This document shows, one piece after another, positions 42,522 to 51,941 of a DNA stretch of 64,000 bases (the stretch's first letter is position 1; each line of letters begins with the position of its first letter). The notes beneath the pieces are model-generated. The model saw only the letters and a program-made list of their open reading frames with translations, ran no database searches and was not told where the DNA came from. Position numbers and translations under genes: made by a program. Source of the stretch: Novosphingobium sp. Rr 2-17 (lineage in GTDB: Bacteria > Pseudomonadota > Alphaproteobacteria > Sphingomonadales > Sphingomonadaceae); assembly GCF_000272475.1 (NCBI RefSeq), contig NZ_AKFJ01000012.1, positions 1 to 64,000 on the forward strand, in the 5' to 3' direction.

Positions 42522-45419
42522 TCAGGCGCCGAAAGTGCGCTGCCACCAACCGCGGCGTGCTCCGCCGTTATCGTCTGCATTAGCGGCTTCCTGGCCGGCG
42601 CCTTCGGTGCCTTGGGGAGCTGCGGTTTCCGCGGGCGGAGCGACTTCGACTTCCGCTGTTACGGAGACCTGGTCGTCAGCCTTCTTGCGGGCGCGAGCAC
42701 GCTTGGGCTTGGCTGCGACTTCTTCGGTCGGAGCCACGTCCTGTGCGGGCGCTTCCTCGACAGCCGCTTCGACTGCCCCAGCTTCAACTGCCGGAGTCTC
42801 CACGACCTTGCGAGGACGACCGCGCTTGGGCTTGGCCGGTGCTTCCTCCGCCGTGGCAACCGCGACGGCGGGTGCTTCGGCTTGCACGTCGTCGGCCTTG
42901 CGGCGGCGGGTGCGCTTGGGCTTGGCAGGGGCTTCTTCCGCGACGGTTTCGGCTGCCGGAGCCTCTTCCACCGGAGCGACTTCGACGGCTTCGGCTTCGA
43001 CAGCGTCCGACGCCTTCTTGCGACGCGCGCGCTTGGGCTTGGCGGGCGCTTCCGCAACCGCTTCGACCGGCTCAGGCTGTTCGCTCACCGGCTCGGCGTC
43101 AGCGACATCGTCGCTTTCGCTCGAAACGGTGTCGTCGCCGTCGGCGCCATTTTCACCAGCTTCGTTCTCGCCGGCTTCATCACCGCGACGTCCACCACGA
43201 CGGCGACGTCCACCCCGGCGGCGACGCTTGCGCGGCGCTTCGCCATCCTCGGACACAGCCTGCTCGCCTTCGACTTCGGACTCGTCGCTGGTATCGGTTT
43301 CGCCCGCTTCCAGCTCGCCTTCGTCGCCGCCGTTGTCGTGCTCGCCTTCGAGTTCGCCTTCGGCGTTCTCTTCACCGTTCTGGTCGTCGCGGCGATCGCG
43401 GTTGCGGCCACGACGGCGCTTGCGCCGCTTGCGGCGTCCGCCTTCGCCATCGCTTTCATCGTCCGAGCGCTCTGTGCGTTCGGCCCGTTCAGGACGCGTG
43501 GTCTCGCGCTCTTCGGCCTCGAACCCGTCTTCTTCCTCTTCGACGATGACGGTCTCATCGACGATTTCGGAGATCGGATCGAAACGTGGCACGAAGTCGT
43601 TGCGCGGGCCGGACGAGATGACGCGCATCTTGGCGCCCTCGTTCTCACCCTCGGGGATGACTTCGACGGCAACGCCGTAGCGATCCTCGATGTCGGCCAG
43701 ATCGGCGCGCTTGGCGTTGAGCAGGTAGATCGCGGCCTCGGTGCTGGCGAACAGCGAGATGACCACGCCCTTGCCCTTGGCAGCTTCGTCCTCGATGAAG
43801 CGCAGGGCCGACAGGCCGGCAGAGCTGGCGGTGCGGACCAGGCCGGTGCCGTCGCAATGCGGGCAACCGCGCGTCGTTGCTTCCAGAACGCCGGTGCGCA
43901 GGCGTTGGCGGCTCATTTCCATCAAGCCGAAGCTGGAAATGCGGCCGACCTGGATGCGGGCGCGATCGTTCTTGAGCGCGTCCTTCATCGCCTTTTCGAC
44001 CTTACGGACGTTCGATCCGTATTCCATGTCGATGAAGTCGATGACGACGAGGCCGGCCATGTCGCGCAGGCGCAACTGGCGGGCGATCTCGTTGGCGGCT
44101 TCGAGGTTGGTGGCGACCGCCGTCTGCTCGATCCCGTGCTCCTTGGTGGCGCGGCCCGAGTTGATGTCGATCGAGACCAGCGCCTCGGTCGGGTTGATGA
44201 CGATGTAGCCGCCCGAACGCAGTTGCACGACCGGATCGTACATCGCGGTCAACTGGTCTTCCGCGCCGAAGCGCTGGAACAGCGGCACCGGATCGGAATA
44301 AGGCTTCACCCGTGGCGCATGGCTGGGCATCAGCAGCTTCATGAATTCGCGGGCGGCGCGATAGCCTTCTTCACCTTCGACCACGATCTCTTCGATCTCG
44401 CGGTTGTAGATGTCGCGGATGGCGCGCTTGATGAGGTCGCTGTCCGAATGGATCAGCGCCGGCGCGGCCGAGCGCATCGTCGTCTCGCGCAACTCGTCCC
44501 ACAGACGGGCGAGATAATCGAAGTCGCGCTTGATCTCGGTCTTGGTGCGCTGGAGGCCGGCGGTGCGCACGATGCAACCCATCGAGCGCGGCAGTTCCAG
44601 CTCGGAGATGATCGACTTCAGGCGCTTGCGATCCGAAGCCGAGCTGATCTTGCGGCTGATGCCGCCGCCGTGGCTGGAGTTCGGCATGAGCACGCAATAA
44701 CGGCCCGCGAGGCTGAGGTACGTGGTCAGCGCCGCGCCCTTGTTGCCGCGTTCTTCCTTGACGACCTGGACCAGCAGCACCTGGCGGCGATGGATCACGT
44801 CCTGGATCTTGTAGCGGCGGCGCAGCGCCATGCGCTTGGCGCGCAGTTCGTCGGCTTCCTTCGAGCGGCCCGAAGTACGGCCCTGGCGGCGACGGCCACG
44901 GCCACGCTGGCCCGAGCTGTCTTCGCCGTTTTCTTCACCGGCGGCATCGCCATCGTCGTCGAAGCCGTTTTCGACGGCGCCGTCCTCGATCGTGGCGACT
45001 TCGTCCTTCTCGGACGTGTCGACTTCGGTCAGGCCGCCATAGTCGGCGCCTTCGAAGTCGTCGTGATCGTGATCGCCATGATCGGAATCGTCGTCGGAAT
45101 CGCTGGCGCGAAGCGCGGCTTCTTCCTCGGCGTGCGCGGCTTCTTCAGCCAGAAGCGCTTCACGGTCTTCCTTGGGGATCTGATAGTAATCGGGATGGAT
45201 TTCGCTGAAAGCGAGGAAACCGTGCCGGTTACCACCGAAATCGACAAATGCTGCCTGAAGCGAAGGTTCGACGCGAGTCACCTTCGCCAGGTAGATGTTG
45301 CCTTTTATCTGCTTACGTTCGGTCGATTCGAAATCGAATTCCTCAATGCGGTTTCCCTTGAGGACCGCCACCCGTGTTTCTTCCGGGTGGCGCGCATCGA
45401 TTAGCATGCGCGTTGCCAT
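42522..45419 (-). CDS. rne: Ribonuclease E
   Basis: Endoribonuclease and degradosome scaffold, 965 residues from ATG 45419 (GGAG eight bases upstream; the frame is open further back, but without a ribosome binding site). S1 domain IKGNIYLAKVTRVEPSLQAA is interrupted by an acidic insertion of ~100 residues (about 92-190, rich in D/E/H). DNase I-like core with the metal-binding aspartates VSIDINSGRA and VVIDFIDMEYGS, and the Zn-link CPHCDGTG. After residue ~600 the tail is disordered: Arg/Glu-rich blocks, then four copies of an [A/V]AKPKR-x-R-x-K basic motif between about 785 and 930, and the end RRGWWQRTFGA, a likely partner-binding microdomain. Confidence 0.96.
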   Translation of the reverse strand: MATRMLIDARHPEETRVAVLKGNRIEEFDFESTERKQIKGNIYLAKVTRVEPSLQAAFVDFGGNRHGFLAFSEIHPDYYQIPKEDREALLAEEAAHAEEEAALRASDSDDDSDHGDHDHDDFEGADYGGLTEVDTSEKDEVATIEDGAVENGFDDDGDAAGEENGEDSSGQRGRGRRRQGRTSGRSKEADELRAKRMALRRRYKIQDVIHRRQVLLVQVVKEERGNKGAALTTYLSLAGRYCVLMPNSSHGGGISRKISSASDRKRLKSIISELELPRSMGCIVRTAGLQRTKTEIKRDFDYLARLWDELRETTMRSAAPALIHSDSDLIKRAIRDIYNREIEEIVVEGEEGYRAAREFMKLLMPSHAPRVKPYSDPVPLFQRFGAEDQLTAMYDPVVQLRSGGYIVINPTEALVSIDINSGRATKEHGIEQTAVATNLEAANEIARQLRLRDMAGLVVIDFIDMEYGSNVRKVEKAMKDALKNDRARIQVGRISSFGLMEMSRQRLRTGVLEATTRGCPHCDGTGLVRTASSAGLSALRFIEDEAAKGKGVVISLFASTEAAIYLLNAKRADLADIEDRYGVAVEVIPEGENEGAKMRVISSGPRNDFVPRFDPISEIVDETVIVEEEEDGFEAEERETTRPERAERTERSDDESDGEGGRRKRRKRRRGRNRDRRDDQNGEENAEGELEGEHDNGGDEGELEAGETDTSDESEVEGEQAVSEDGEAPRKRRRRGGRRRRGGRRGDEAGENEAGENGADGDDTVSSESDDVADAEPVSEQPEPVEAVAEAPAKPKRARRKKASDAVEAEAVEVAPVEEAPAAETVAEEAPAKPKRTRRRKADDVQAEAPAVAVATAEEAPAKPKRGRPRKVVETPAVEAGAVEAAVEEAPAQDVAPTEEVAAKPKRARARKKADDQVSVTAEVEVAPPAETAAPQGTEGAGQEAANADDNGGARRGWWQRTFGA

Positions 45420-46055
45420 TATAAATTCTCCGTGCGCTCTGTCTCCCGGCCGGATCAGCCAGGGGAGCGCGATTTTGTTCGTGAATGCCCGCTGCGCCGA
45501 TTGGCGCCCTGCCGGTTGCGGCGGGGCGCCTCGCGCTCTGGGCGAGGGTACTGACGAAACCGGAGCAATCCATCGCTCCGGTTGCGATAACGGTCTCTTC
45601 CGTCGTCGCGACGAAAGAGGGCATGTCTGCCGCCACAAGGGCGGAAAGCGTGTCTGCGAGATTGAGTTCGTGCTGCGTAATTGCACGCACCGATGACTGC
45701 GACCAAGCGGCCCACGCCCTTTCGGGCGTCGGCTGGCAAGGGGGCAGTTGGCTTCTCATTACTCGCATCAACCTGTTCGGGTTTGGGGAAGATGTCCCCA
45801 AATCTCCACGTCCCGGTTTGATCGCGGCCGGGTCCTGCCCGGTGCCATGTGGTGGCGCTTGTCCGGATTGCGAGGACCGAAGGCGCAATTGCTCCGGGTC
45901 ACAGGGGCGTAGCATTCATGACACCCGGCGGCAAGTTGCTTGATATGTTCGGGATTTAGGTAACGCTGCTTAGCTAATTTCGCTGCGCAAAACCCATGTG
46001 ATAAAGATCTGCAGGCATTGTCGGGCGCGCTTCGCGGACCTAGGCATGGCCACAA
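45420..46055 (-). other. Long rne leader/promoter region
   Basis: 636 bases between rne (-) and the amidase (+). Frames here are not protein-like. Two clear hairpins lie within the likely rne 5' UTR: ACGCCC-GAAA-GGGCGT on the transcribed strand (45714-45729, GNRA loop) and TTTGGGGA / TCCCCAAA (45782-45802). RNase E is known in other bacteria to autoregulate through a structured 5' UTR, so these are candidates. Promoters for both genes must lie here. Confidence 0.5.
45714..45802 (-). promoter_or_regulatory. Hairpin pair in the rne leader
   Basis: Two perfect stems, six pairs with a GAAA loop (45714-45729) and eight pairs with a five-base loop (45782-45802), about 300-380 bases upstream of the rne ATG. 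Candidate structured 5' UTR for RNase E feedback control. Confidence 0.4.
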
Positions 46056-46925
46056 ATGTCGCGCTCGCTTCGGTATGCCCTGCTTTTGTCCGTGCCGCTA
46101 TCGCTGGCGGTCGCCGCGATCGTGCTGCTGCGCGCCGGCAGTCTGGGCGCGGCCGATCAAGACTATGTCGTGCGGTTCGACATGCCCAGCGCTGATGCGC
46201 CAGTGGGCCTGCCGCGCATAGACGGCCCGCCCGATGCCAGCCGGCCACTGGTGGTGATCGACCCCGGCCACGGCGGCTTCGATCCCGGCGCCGGGCAGGG
46301 TGCGCTCAAGGAAAAGACCGTCGCGCTGCAAGTGGCGCTGGCGCTGCGTCGGCAATTGCTGGACGCTGGCGGGCTGAGGGTGGCGCTGACCCGCGATACC
46401 GACCGCTTCATCGCGCTGTCCGATCGACCCGACATGGCGCGACGCCTGGGCGCGGACTTGTTCGTCTCGATCCATGCCGACAGTGCGCCGGAGGAAGGCG
46501 CGCGCGGCGCCAGCGTCTACATCCTGTCCGAAAAGGGATCGAGCGAGGCGGCAACGCGGTTCGCCGCGCGTGAGAACGGCGCGGACCTGGTCAACGGCGT
46601 CCGGCTATCGCCGCGCAACGCCGGGGTGAACGCGATCCTGCTCGACCTGGCGCAGCGCGGAGCGCAGGCCGGCTCGGCGCAAGCGGCCTCGCTGATGCTG
46701 CGCGAACTGGGCGATGCGAAGCTGGGGCTGCACCGAGAGCGTCCCGAAGCTGCGGCGCTGGCGGTGCTCAAAGCGCTGGATATTCCATCGCTGTTGTTCG
46801 AGACCGGGTACATCAACAACCCCGCAGACGCTCAGGTTCTCGGCTCGCGCCAGGGGCAGGAGGCGCTGGCGGGTGCGGCGGCGCGGGCGATCCGCGCGTA
46901 TTTCGCCAGGACGACAGGCCTGTGA
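46056..46925 (+). CDS. N-acetylmuramoyl-L-alanine amidase (AmiC-like)
   Basis: Periplasmic zinc amidase that cuts septal peptidoglycan, 289 residues. Signal/anchor YALLLSVPLSLAVAAIVLL, then Amidase_3 domain with zinc ligands in VIDPGHGGFDPGA, the Glu of LKEKTVAL, and VSIHADS; catalytic Glu in LLFETGYINN. The N-terminal AMIN targeting domain of E. coli AmiC is missing. Followed 57 bases later by PBP1a, so cell-wall genes are grouped. Confidence 0.93.
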   Translation: MSRSLRYALLLSVPLSLAVAAIVLLRAGSLGAADQDYVVRFDMPSADAPVGLPRIDGPPDASRPLVVIDPGHGGFDPGAGQGALKEKTVALQVALALRRQLLDAGGLRVALTRDTDRFIALSDRPDMARRLGADLFVSIHADSAPEEGARGASVYILSEKGSSEAATRFAARENGADLVNGVRLSPRNAGVNAILLDLAQRGAQAGSAQAASLMLRELGDAKLGLHRERPEAAALAVLKALDIPSLLFETGYINNPADAQVLGSRQGQEALAGAAARAIRAYFARTTGL

Positions 46926-46982
46926 GGACTGCTGATCGCAAGCATCTGGCCTTGCGCAAGAGGGCCGTGCTAGGGCGGCGCC

Positions 46983-49556
46983 ATGACTGACGAGAGCCGC
47001 GACAGCATGACGAACGCCGAAGGCGGAAACGAAGACGTCCACTATCGCATCCGTCGCGGCGCCTCTGGTCGCCTGGGCGCGTTGCGAGGCGGGGTGGTGA
47101 AGCGCTGGCGCTCCAGCAAGTGGCTGCGCCGTTTCGGCTACCTGGGCATTGCCGGGCTTGTCGGCGTGGCGGGCTTGTGGATCGCCGTCTCACGCGATCT
47201 GCCGGACGCGAACAAGCTGCTGGAATACCAGCCGCCGCTGCCCACGATGGTGCGCGGCATGGATGGCGAGATCGTCTATTCCTACGCCCGCGAACGGCGC
47301 GTGCAATTGCGGTTCGTCGATTTCCCGCGTCCGCTGGTCAATGCCTACTTATCTGCCGAGGACCGTACCTTCTGGACCCACGGTGGCGTCGATATCGGCG
47401 GCTTGGCCGGGGCCGTGGTGGATTATGCCTCGAAGTACGGCTCGGGCGTTCGCGCCAAGGGCGGCTCGACGATCACCCAGCAAGTCGCCAAGAACATCCT
47501 GATCGGCGACGAGTATTCGGTTACCCGCAAGCTCAAGGAAATGGTGCTTGCCCGCCGCATCGAAGGCGTGCTGACCAAGCAGCAGATCCTCGAACTCTAC
47601 CTCAACGAGATCCCGCTCGGCCGCCGTGCGTTCGGCGTGCAGGCCGCTGCGCGCGCCTATTTCGACAAGGACGTTGAGAATCTGACGCTCAGCCAAAGCG
47701 CGTTCCTGGCGATCTTGCCGCGCGCGCCCGAAGTCTATGGCCGCGCCAAGAACAACGACAAGGCGATCGAGCGTCGCAATTGGGTGCTCGACCAGATGGT
47801 GCGCAACGGTTGGGCCACGCCCGCCGCCGCCGCCGCCGCCAAGGCCGAGCCGCTTGGCCTGGTTACCCAGCGCGGCAGTTTCTACGATCCGGCCAATGGC
47901 TATTTCATCGAGGAAGTGCGCCGCCGCCTGATCGAGCAGTACGGCGAAAAGGCCGAGGATGGCCCGAACAGCGTCTATGCCGGCGGCTTGTGGGTACGCA
48001 CTTCGCTCGATGCGACGCTGCAAAAGACGGTGCGCGATGCACTGCGCAAGGGTTTGCTCAACTACCACGGCAATCGCGGCTGGTCCGGCCCGATCGCGCA
48101 TCTCGACAGCCTGGAAAACTGGCAGTCGCAACTGATCGTCGCCAACAAGACCACCGACTACCAGAACTGGAAGGTGGGCGTGATCCTGGAGACGCCGTCC
48201 GGCCTTGTCGGCGAAGGCGCTACCGGATCGGGCCAGATCGGCTTTTCCAGCGGCGAGATCGCGACGCTGACGGGTGTTCCGGCACGGGCGAAGGCAGGCG
48301 ACCTCGTGGTTGCCGCGCCGAGTGGAGCGGGCACTTTCGCGCTGCGCACGGTGCCGGGCGTGGGCGGCGGCATGGTGATGGAAGAACCCGCCACGGGCCG
48401 CATTGTCGCCATGCAGGGCGGCTTCGACGCTGGGCTGGACAGCTTCAACCGCGCGACGCAGGCCGAGCGCCAGCCGGGCTCGACGATCAAGCCATTCGTC
48501 TACGCCACGGCGCTGCAGTATGGCATGACGCCCGCCACCCAGGTGCTGGATGGCACCTTCTGCGTCTATCAAGGCGCGAACCTTGGCAACAAATGCTTCC
48601 GCAATTTCGGCGGAGAGGGCGGTACTGGCAGTCACACCATGCGCTGGGGGCTTGAGCAATCGCGCAACCTGATGACGGTGCGGATCGCCAACGACACGGG
48701 AATGCCGCGCATCACGCGCACGTTCCACAACATGGGCATCGGCGACTACGGCAACTACCTCAGCTTCGCGCTGGGCGCGGGCGAGACGACCGTCACGCGC
48801 ATGCTCAACGCCTACGCGGCGCTGGCCAACAATGGCGTGCAGTTCCCGTCCTCGGTGATCGACTATATCCAGGACCGCAACGGCAAGGTCATCTGGAAGG
48901 CCGATAAGCGCCGCTGCGATGGCTGCAACATGGCGAAGTGGGATGGCAAGCCGATGCCCCGCATCGAGCGGCGCGGCAAGCAAGTGCTGGACGCGGACAC
49001 GGCCTATCAGGTCGTCCACATGCTGGAAGGCGTCGTCACGCGCGGCACCGCAGAGCGCTTGCGCGACCTCAACCTGCCGATGTTCGGCAAGACCGGCACT
49101 ACCAACGGGCCGACCGACGTGTGGTTCATGGGCGGTAACCAGGACTACGTCGGCGGCGTCTACATGGGCTACGACACGCCGCGTTCGCTAGGCGGCTATG
49201 CCCAGGGCGGCCGCATCGCCGCGCCGATCTTCAAGGATGTCGTCCTCGCCACGCGCAGCCGCTGGACCGACCGTCCGCTGATCGCGCCGCCGGGTATTCG
49301 CATGGTCCGCATCGACCGCGTGAGCGGCAGGCGGGTGATGGGCGTGGAGCCGACCAACGAGGCCAAGGCGGCGGTGATCTGGGAAGCGTTCAAGCCCGAT
49401 ACCGAGCCCAAGCAGTACGCCGCCGATGACGAGTTCACCCGCCGGCGCAACGCCTTGGTGGCCGAAATTCGGAACGCTCGCGATGCCCGCGCCAAGGCTG
49501 CCAGCAATGCCGCCGATGCGGGAGACTTCGCCGAAGAGCAGGGCGGGTTGTACTGA
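46983..49556 (+). CDS. mrcA: Penicillin-binding protein 1A
   Basis: Bifunctional class A PBP, 857 residues: cytoplasmic tail, one membrane helix (~55-72, YLGIAGLVGVAGLWIAV), GT51 transglycosylase (EDRTFWTHGG, GGSTITQQVAKNIL) and transpeptidase with Ser500 in RQPGSTIKPF, the S-x-N motif EQSRNLM and GKTGTTNGP. Synthesises and cross-links peptidoglycan. ATG 46983; ATG 47007 is possible. A C-terminal Ala/Arg-rich tail of ~30 residues follows the last fold. Confidence 0.95.
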   Translation: MTDESRDSMTNAEGGNEDVHYRIRRGASGRLGALRGGVVKRWRSSKWLRRFGYLGIAGLVGVAGLWIAVSRDLPDANKLLEYQPPLPTMVRGMDGEIVYSYARERRVQLRFVDFPRPLVNAYLSAEDRTFWTHGGVDIGGLAGAVVDYASKYGSGVRAKGGSTITQQVAKNILIGDEYSVTRKLKEMVLARRIEGVLTKQQILELYLNEIPLGRRAFGVQAAARAYFDKDVENLTLSQSAFLAILPRAPEVYGRAKNNDKAIERRNWVLDQMVRNGWATPAAAAAAKAEPLGLVTQRGSFYDPANGYFIEEVRRRLIEQYGEKAEDGPNSVYAGGLWVRTSLDATLQKTVRDALRKGLLNYHGNRGWSGPIAHLDSLENWQSQLIVANKTTDYQNWKVGVILETPSGLVGEGATGSGQIGFSSGEIATLTGVPARAKAGDLVVAAPSGAGTFALRTVPGVGGGMVMEEPATGRIVAMQGGFDAGLDSFNRATQAERQPGSTIKPFVYATALQYGMTPATQVLDGTFCVYQGANLGNKCFRNFGGEGGTGSHTMRWGLEQSRNLMTVRIANDTGMPRITRTFHNMGIGDYGNYLSFALGAGETTVTRMLNAYAALANNGVQFPSSVIDYIQDRNGKVIWKADKRRCDGCNMAKWDGKPMPRIERRGKQVLDADTAYQVVHMLEGVVTRGTAERLRDLNLPMFGKTGTTNGPTDVWFMGGNQDYVGGVYMGYDTPRSLGGYAQGGRIAAPIFKDVVLATRSRWTDRPLIAPPGIRMVRIDRVSGRRVMGVEPTNEAKAAVIWEAFKPDTEPKQYAADDEFTRRRNALVAEIRNARDARAKAASNAADAGDFAEEQGGLY

Positions 49557-49578
49557 TCCGCGCGCACTGGGCGCTAGG

Positions 49579-50523
49579 TCAGTACACGAAGGCGTCCTCG
49601 CGCTTTTCGGGGCGGATGTAGATCGAGGTGATTTTGGGTGAGAGCGCTTTCATGCGCGTCTCCAGATCCTCGATCAGCGTTTCCGCCTCGCCCATCGGCA
49701 GCATGTCGTCGAAGTCGGCGCTGATGGCGACGAAGATGGCGTCCGGCCCAGTGTGGACGGTGCGCACGTGGTTCACGCTGGTGATGCGGGCGTGGTCGTC
49801 CATCACCGCGCGCAAGGCGGCGATCAGCGCCGGGTCTGCCGCTTCGCCGATTAGCAGGCCTTTGGATTCGCGCGCCAGCAGCACCGCTACGGTCGCCAGC
49901 ACCAGCCCGATCAGGATCGAGGCGACGCCGTCCAACCGCGCGTCGCCGAAATGCACGCTCGCCCACACGCCGATCGCCGCGATGACGAGGCCGACCAGCG
50001 CCGCGCTGTCTTCGAACAGGACGATGAAGCCCGGCGGATCTTTCGAGCGGTGGATCGCCTGCCACCAAGATTGGTCGCCCTTGCTGGCGCTGAATTCGCG
50101 TACCGCGATCACCCACGACGCGCTCTCCAGCGCGAAGGCGATGCCAAGGACGATGTAGTTCACCGTCGGATCTTCGATCGCGTTGGGCGCGGCGATATGG
50201 ACGATGCCTTCGTAGATCGAAACGCCCGCGCCGACCGCGAAGATCAGGATCGCGACGACGAAGGCCCAGAAATACAACTCGCGCCCATAGCCGAACGGGT
50301 GCGCGGCATCCGCAGGCCGGGCGGCGCGGCGCTGGCCGAACAGCAGCAGCACCTGGTTGCCGCTATCGACCAGCGAGTGGACGCCCTCGGTCGCCATCGA
50401 GGAGGAGCCGGTGAACCCCGCCGCCACGAATTTAGCGACCGCAATGCCCATGTTCGCGGCGAGCGCGCCATACAGCACGATGTCTTTGCGGATGTGCGTG
50501 ATGAAGCTGGTGTTTTCGGCCAT
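49579..50523 (-). CDS. Cation diffusion facilitator family transporter
   Basis: 314 residues from ATG 50523 (the open frame runs much further back, but only as an antisense shadow of the SDR gene). Six helices; metal-site residues in TM2 EGVHSLVDSGNQ (H-x3-D) and TM5 LFEDSAALVGL, and a cytoplasmic C-terminal domain (VNHVRTVHTGPDAIFVAIS). Exports Zn2+ or a similar divalent metal in exchange for protons; metal not assignable. Convergent with PBP1a. Confidence 0.92.
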   Translation of the reverse strand: MAENTSFITHIRKDIVLYGALAANMGIAVAKFVAAGFTGSSSMATEGVHSLVDSGNQVLLLFGQRRAARPADAAHPFGYGRELYFWAFVVAILIFAVGAGVSIYEGIVHIAAPNAIEDPTVNYIVLGIAFALESASWVIAVREFSASKGDQSWWQAIHRSKDPPGFIVLFEDSAALVGLVIAAIGVWASVHFGDARLDGVASILIGLVLATVAVLLARESKGLLIGEAADPALIAALRAVMDDHARITSVNHVRTVHTGPDAIFVAISADFDDMLPMGEAETLIEDLETRMKALSPKITSIYIRPEKREDAFVY

Positions 50524-50649
50524 GGCGGGACAACCCGCGAGGGGCCCTGCACGTTTCCGCCCGCTTGCTGCAATTTTTCTGGAGCCACCCCTTGGGATCG
50601 CGCGGGGCGTGCGTACATGCTGGCTCAGACAGCCAAGGACACCCTTTCG

Positions 50650-51423
50650 ATGAAGCAATCCGGTAACACGATCCTCATGACCGGCGGCGGTTCGGGCATC
50701 GGCGCGGGCCTGGCCCAGCGCTTTCACGATGCCGGCAACACCGTGATTGTCGCCGGCCGCCGGCGCGAGGCGCTGGAGCAGACCGTCGCGGGCCGCGCAA
50801 ACATGCACGCCGTGGTGCTCGACGTGAGCGATCCGGCCAGCATTACCGCCTTTGCCCAGGACGTCATCGCCCGGTTCCCCGCGCTCAACGTGCTGTTCAA
50901 CAACGCCGGGATCATGAAGCTGGAGCCGCTGGACACCGCGCGCGACTTGTCGGTGGCAGAGGCCACGATCGAGACCAACCTGCTCGGCCCGATCCGCCTG
51001 ATCGACGCTTTCGTGGAGCACCTGTGCGCCCAGCCGGATGCGGCGATCGTCAACGTCACTTCGGGCCTGGCCTTCGTGCCCTTGGTTGCCGCGGCGACCT
51101 ATTCGGCCAGCAAGGCGGCGTTGCACTCGTACACGGTGTCGCTCCGCATGGGGCTGGAGGGCAAAGTCGAAGTGATCGAGCTGGCGCCGCCCGCCGTCCA
51201 GACCGGCCTGACCCCCGGCCAGGAAACCCGCCCCGGCTACCAGCCGCTGCCTGAGTTCATCGAACAAGTCATGGCCAAGTTCACCCAGCAGCCCACACCC
51301 GAAGAAGTCGTCGTCGACCGCGCCGTGGGCTTGCGCAATGCCGAGGCGGAGGGGCGGTCGAAGGAAGCGCTGGCGCAGATCAATGCGTTCGCCAGCCAGG
51401 CGCGGGCGAGCCAGCCAGGGTGA
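50650..51423 (+). CDS. Short-chain dehydrogenase/reductase (DltE-like)
   Basis: NAD(P)-dependent oxidoreductase, 257 residues. Nucleotide site MTGGGSGIGAGLAQRF, NNAG motif LFNNAGIMKLEP, catalytic Ser in VNVTSGLAF and YSASK. Nearest named relatives are DltE-type SDRs, but no dlt genes are nearby; substrate unknown. ATG 50650 matches the family start (MKQSGNTILM); ATG 50617 is an alternative. Confidence 0.9.
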   Translation: MKQSGNTILMTGGGSGIGAGLAQRFHDAGNTVIVAGRRREALEQTVAGRANMHAVVLDVSDPASITAFAQDVIARFPALNVLFNNAGIMKLEPLDTARDLSVAEATIETNLLGPIRLIDAFVEHLCAQPDAAIVNVTSGLAFVPLVAAATYSASKAALHSYTVSLRMGLEGKVEVIELAPPAVQTGLTPGQETRPGYQPLPEFIEQVMAKFTQQPTPEEVVVDRAVGLRNAEAEGRSKEALAQINAFASQARASQPG

Positions 51424-51941
51424 GTGGGTGAGTTGTTGCCATGGTCGTGAGCGGACCAATTACGACATCAGTGTTCCCGTCGGAATGGAGGCCGTTCACC
51501 GCGCAGCCAAACAAACGCCTTTTTCATGCAATAGATACGGGCCGGAAGGGCGAAATGTTGAGCAGCAATAAGGCTAAATATATCAAAGGGCTGTTATTGA
51601 ATTCTAGAAGCTAAAAAATTCAATCGTTAAATGAAAAAAACCATTATCAGTGTATAAAAATTCTGCTGCCAAAATTGAAGGCAGCTACAATATTTCTCTT
51701 TTTTCACTAAAGATTATCTTCAAGTGCCTATCGTAAGTGCTGCGCTTTGGGCGAGTCAAGAACGACCAATTCAAGATTCCTCGGATCGACTGCCAAGTGC
51801 CGCAGCTATGACGAAAATTGGCAAATTTGGACCGGCATGTTTCAACGGTCACGCATGATACATCGCTATGTCGGTCGCATTGAAGGCTACGTGCTGATAG
51901 TAGCTCGTGGCGAAGATAGTACGTGCGTGGGGAATAAGATC
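51424..51941 (+). other. AT-rich stretch before the DUF805 gene
   Basis: 518 bases. From about 51540 composition is strikingly AT-rich against the >60% GC surroundings, with several A and T runs and a hairpin GCTGCC-N9-GGCAGC near 51664. No credible gene; an in-frame extension of the DUF805 frame back to 51747 has no ribosome binding site and an unusual sequence. Suggests recent acquisition or decayed DNA. Confidence 0.5.

Noticed and set aside
42612..45404. Very long open frame (about 930 codons) opposite rne
   Set aside because: It is the antisense of the rne coding region and is open because of the GC-rich, third-position-biased codons there; rne itself has all catalytic motifs.
45485..45943. 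152-codon frame in the rne leader region
   Set aside because: No start signal, no recognisable fold, and it runs through both hairpins; better explained as non-coding leader DNA.
51616..51656. Eight-codon frame beginning MKKTIISV in the AT-rich stretch
   Set aside because: Too short, no ribosome binding site, expected by chance in AT-rich DNA.
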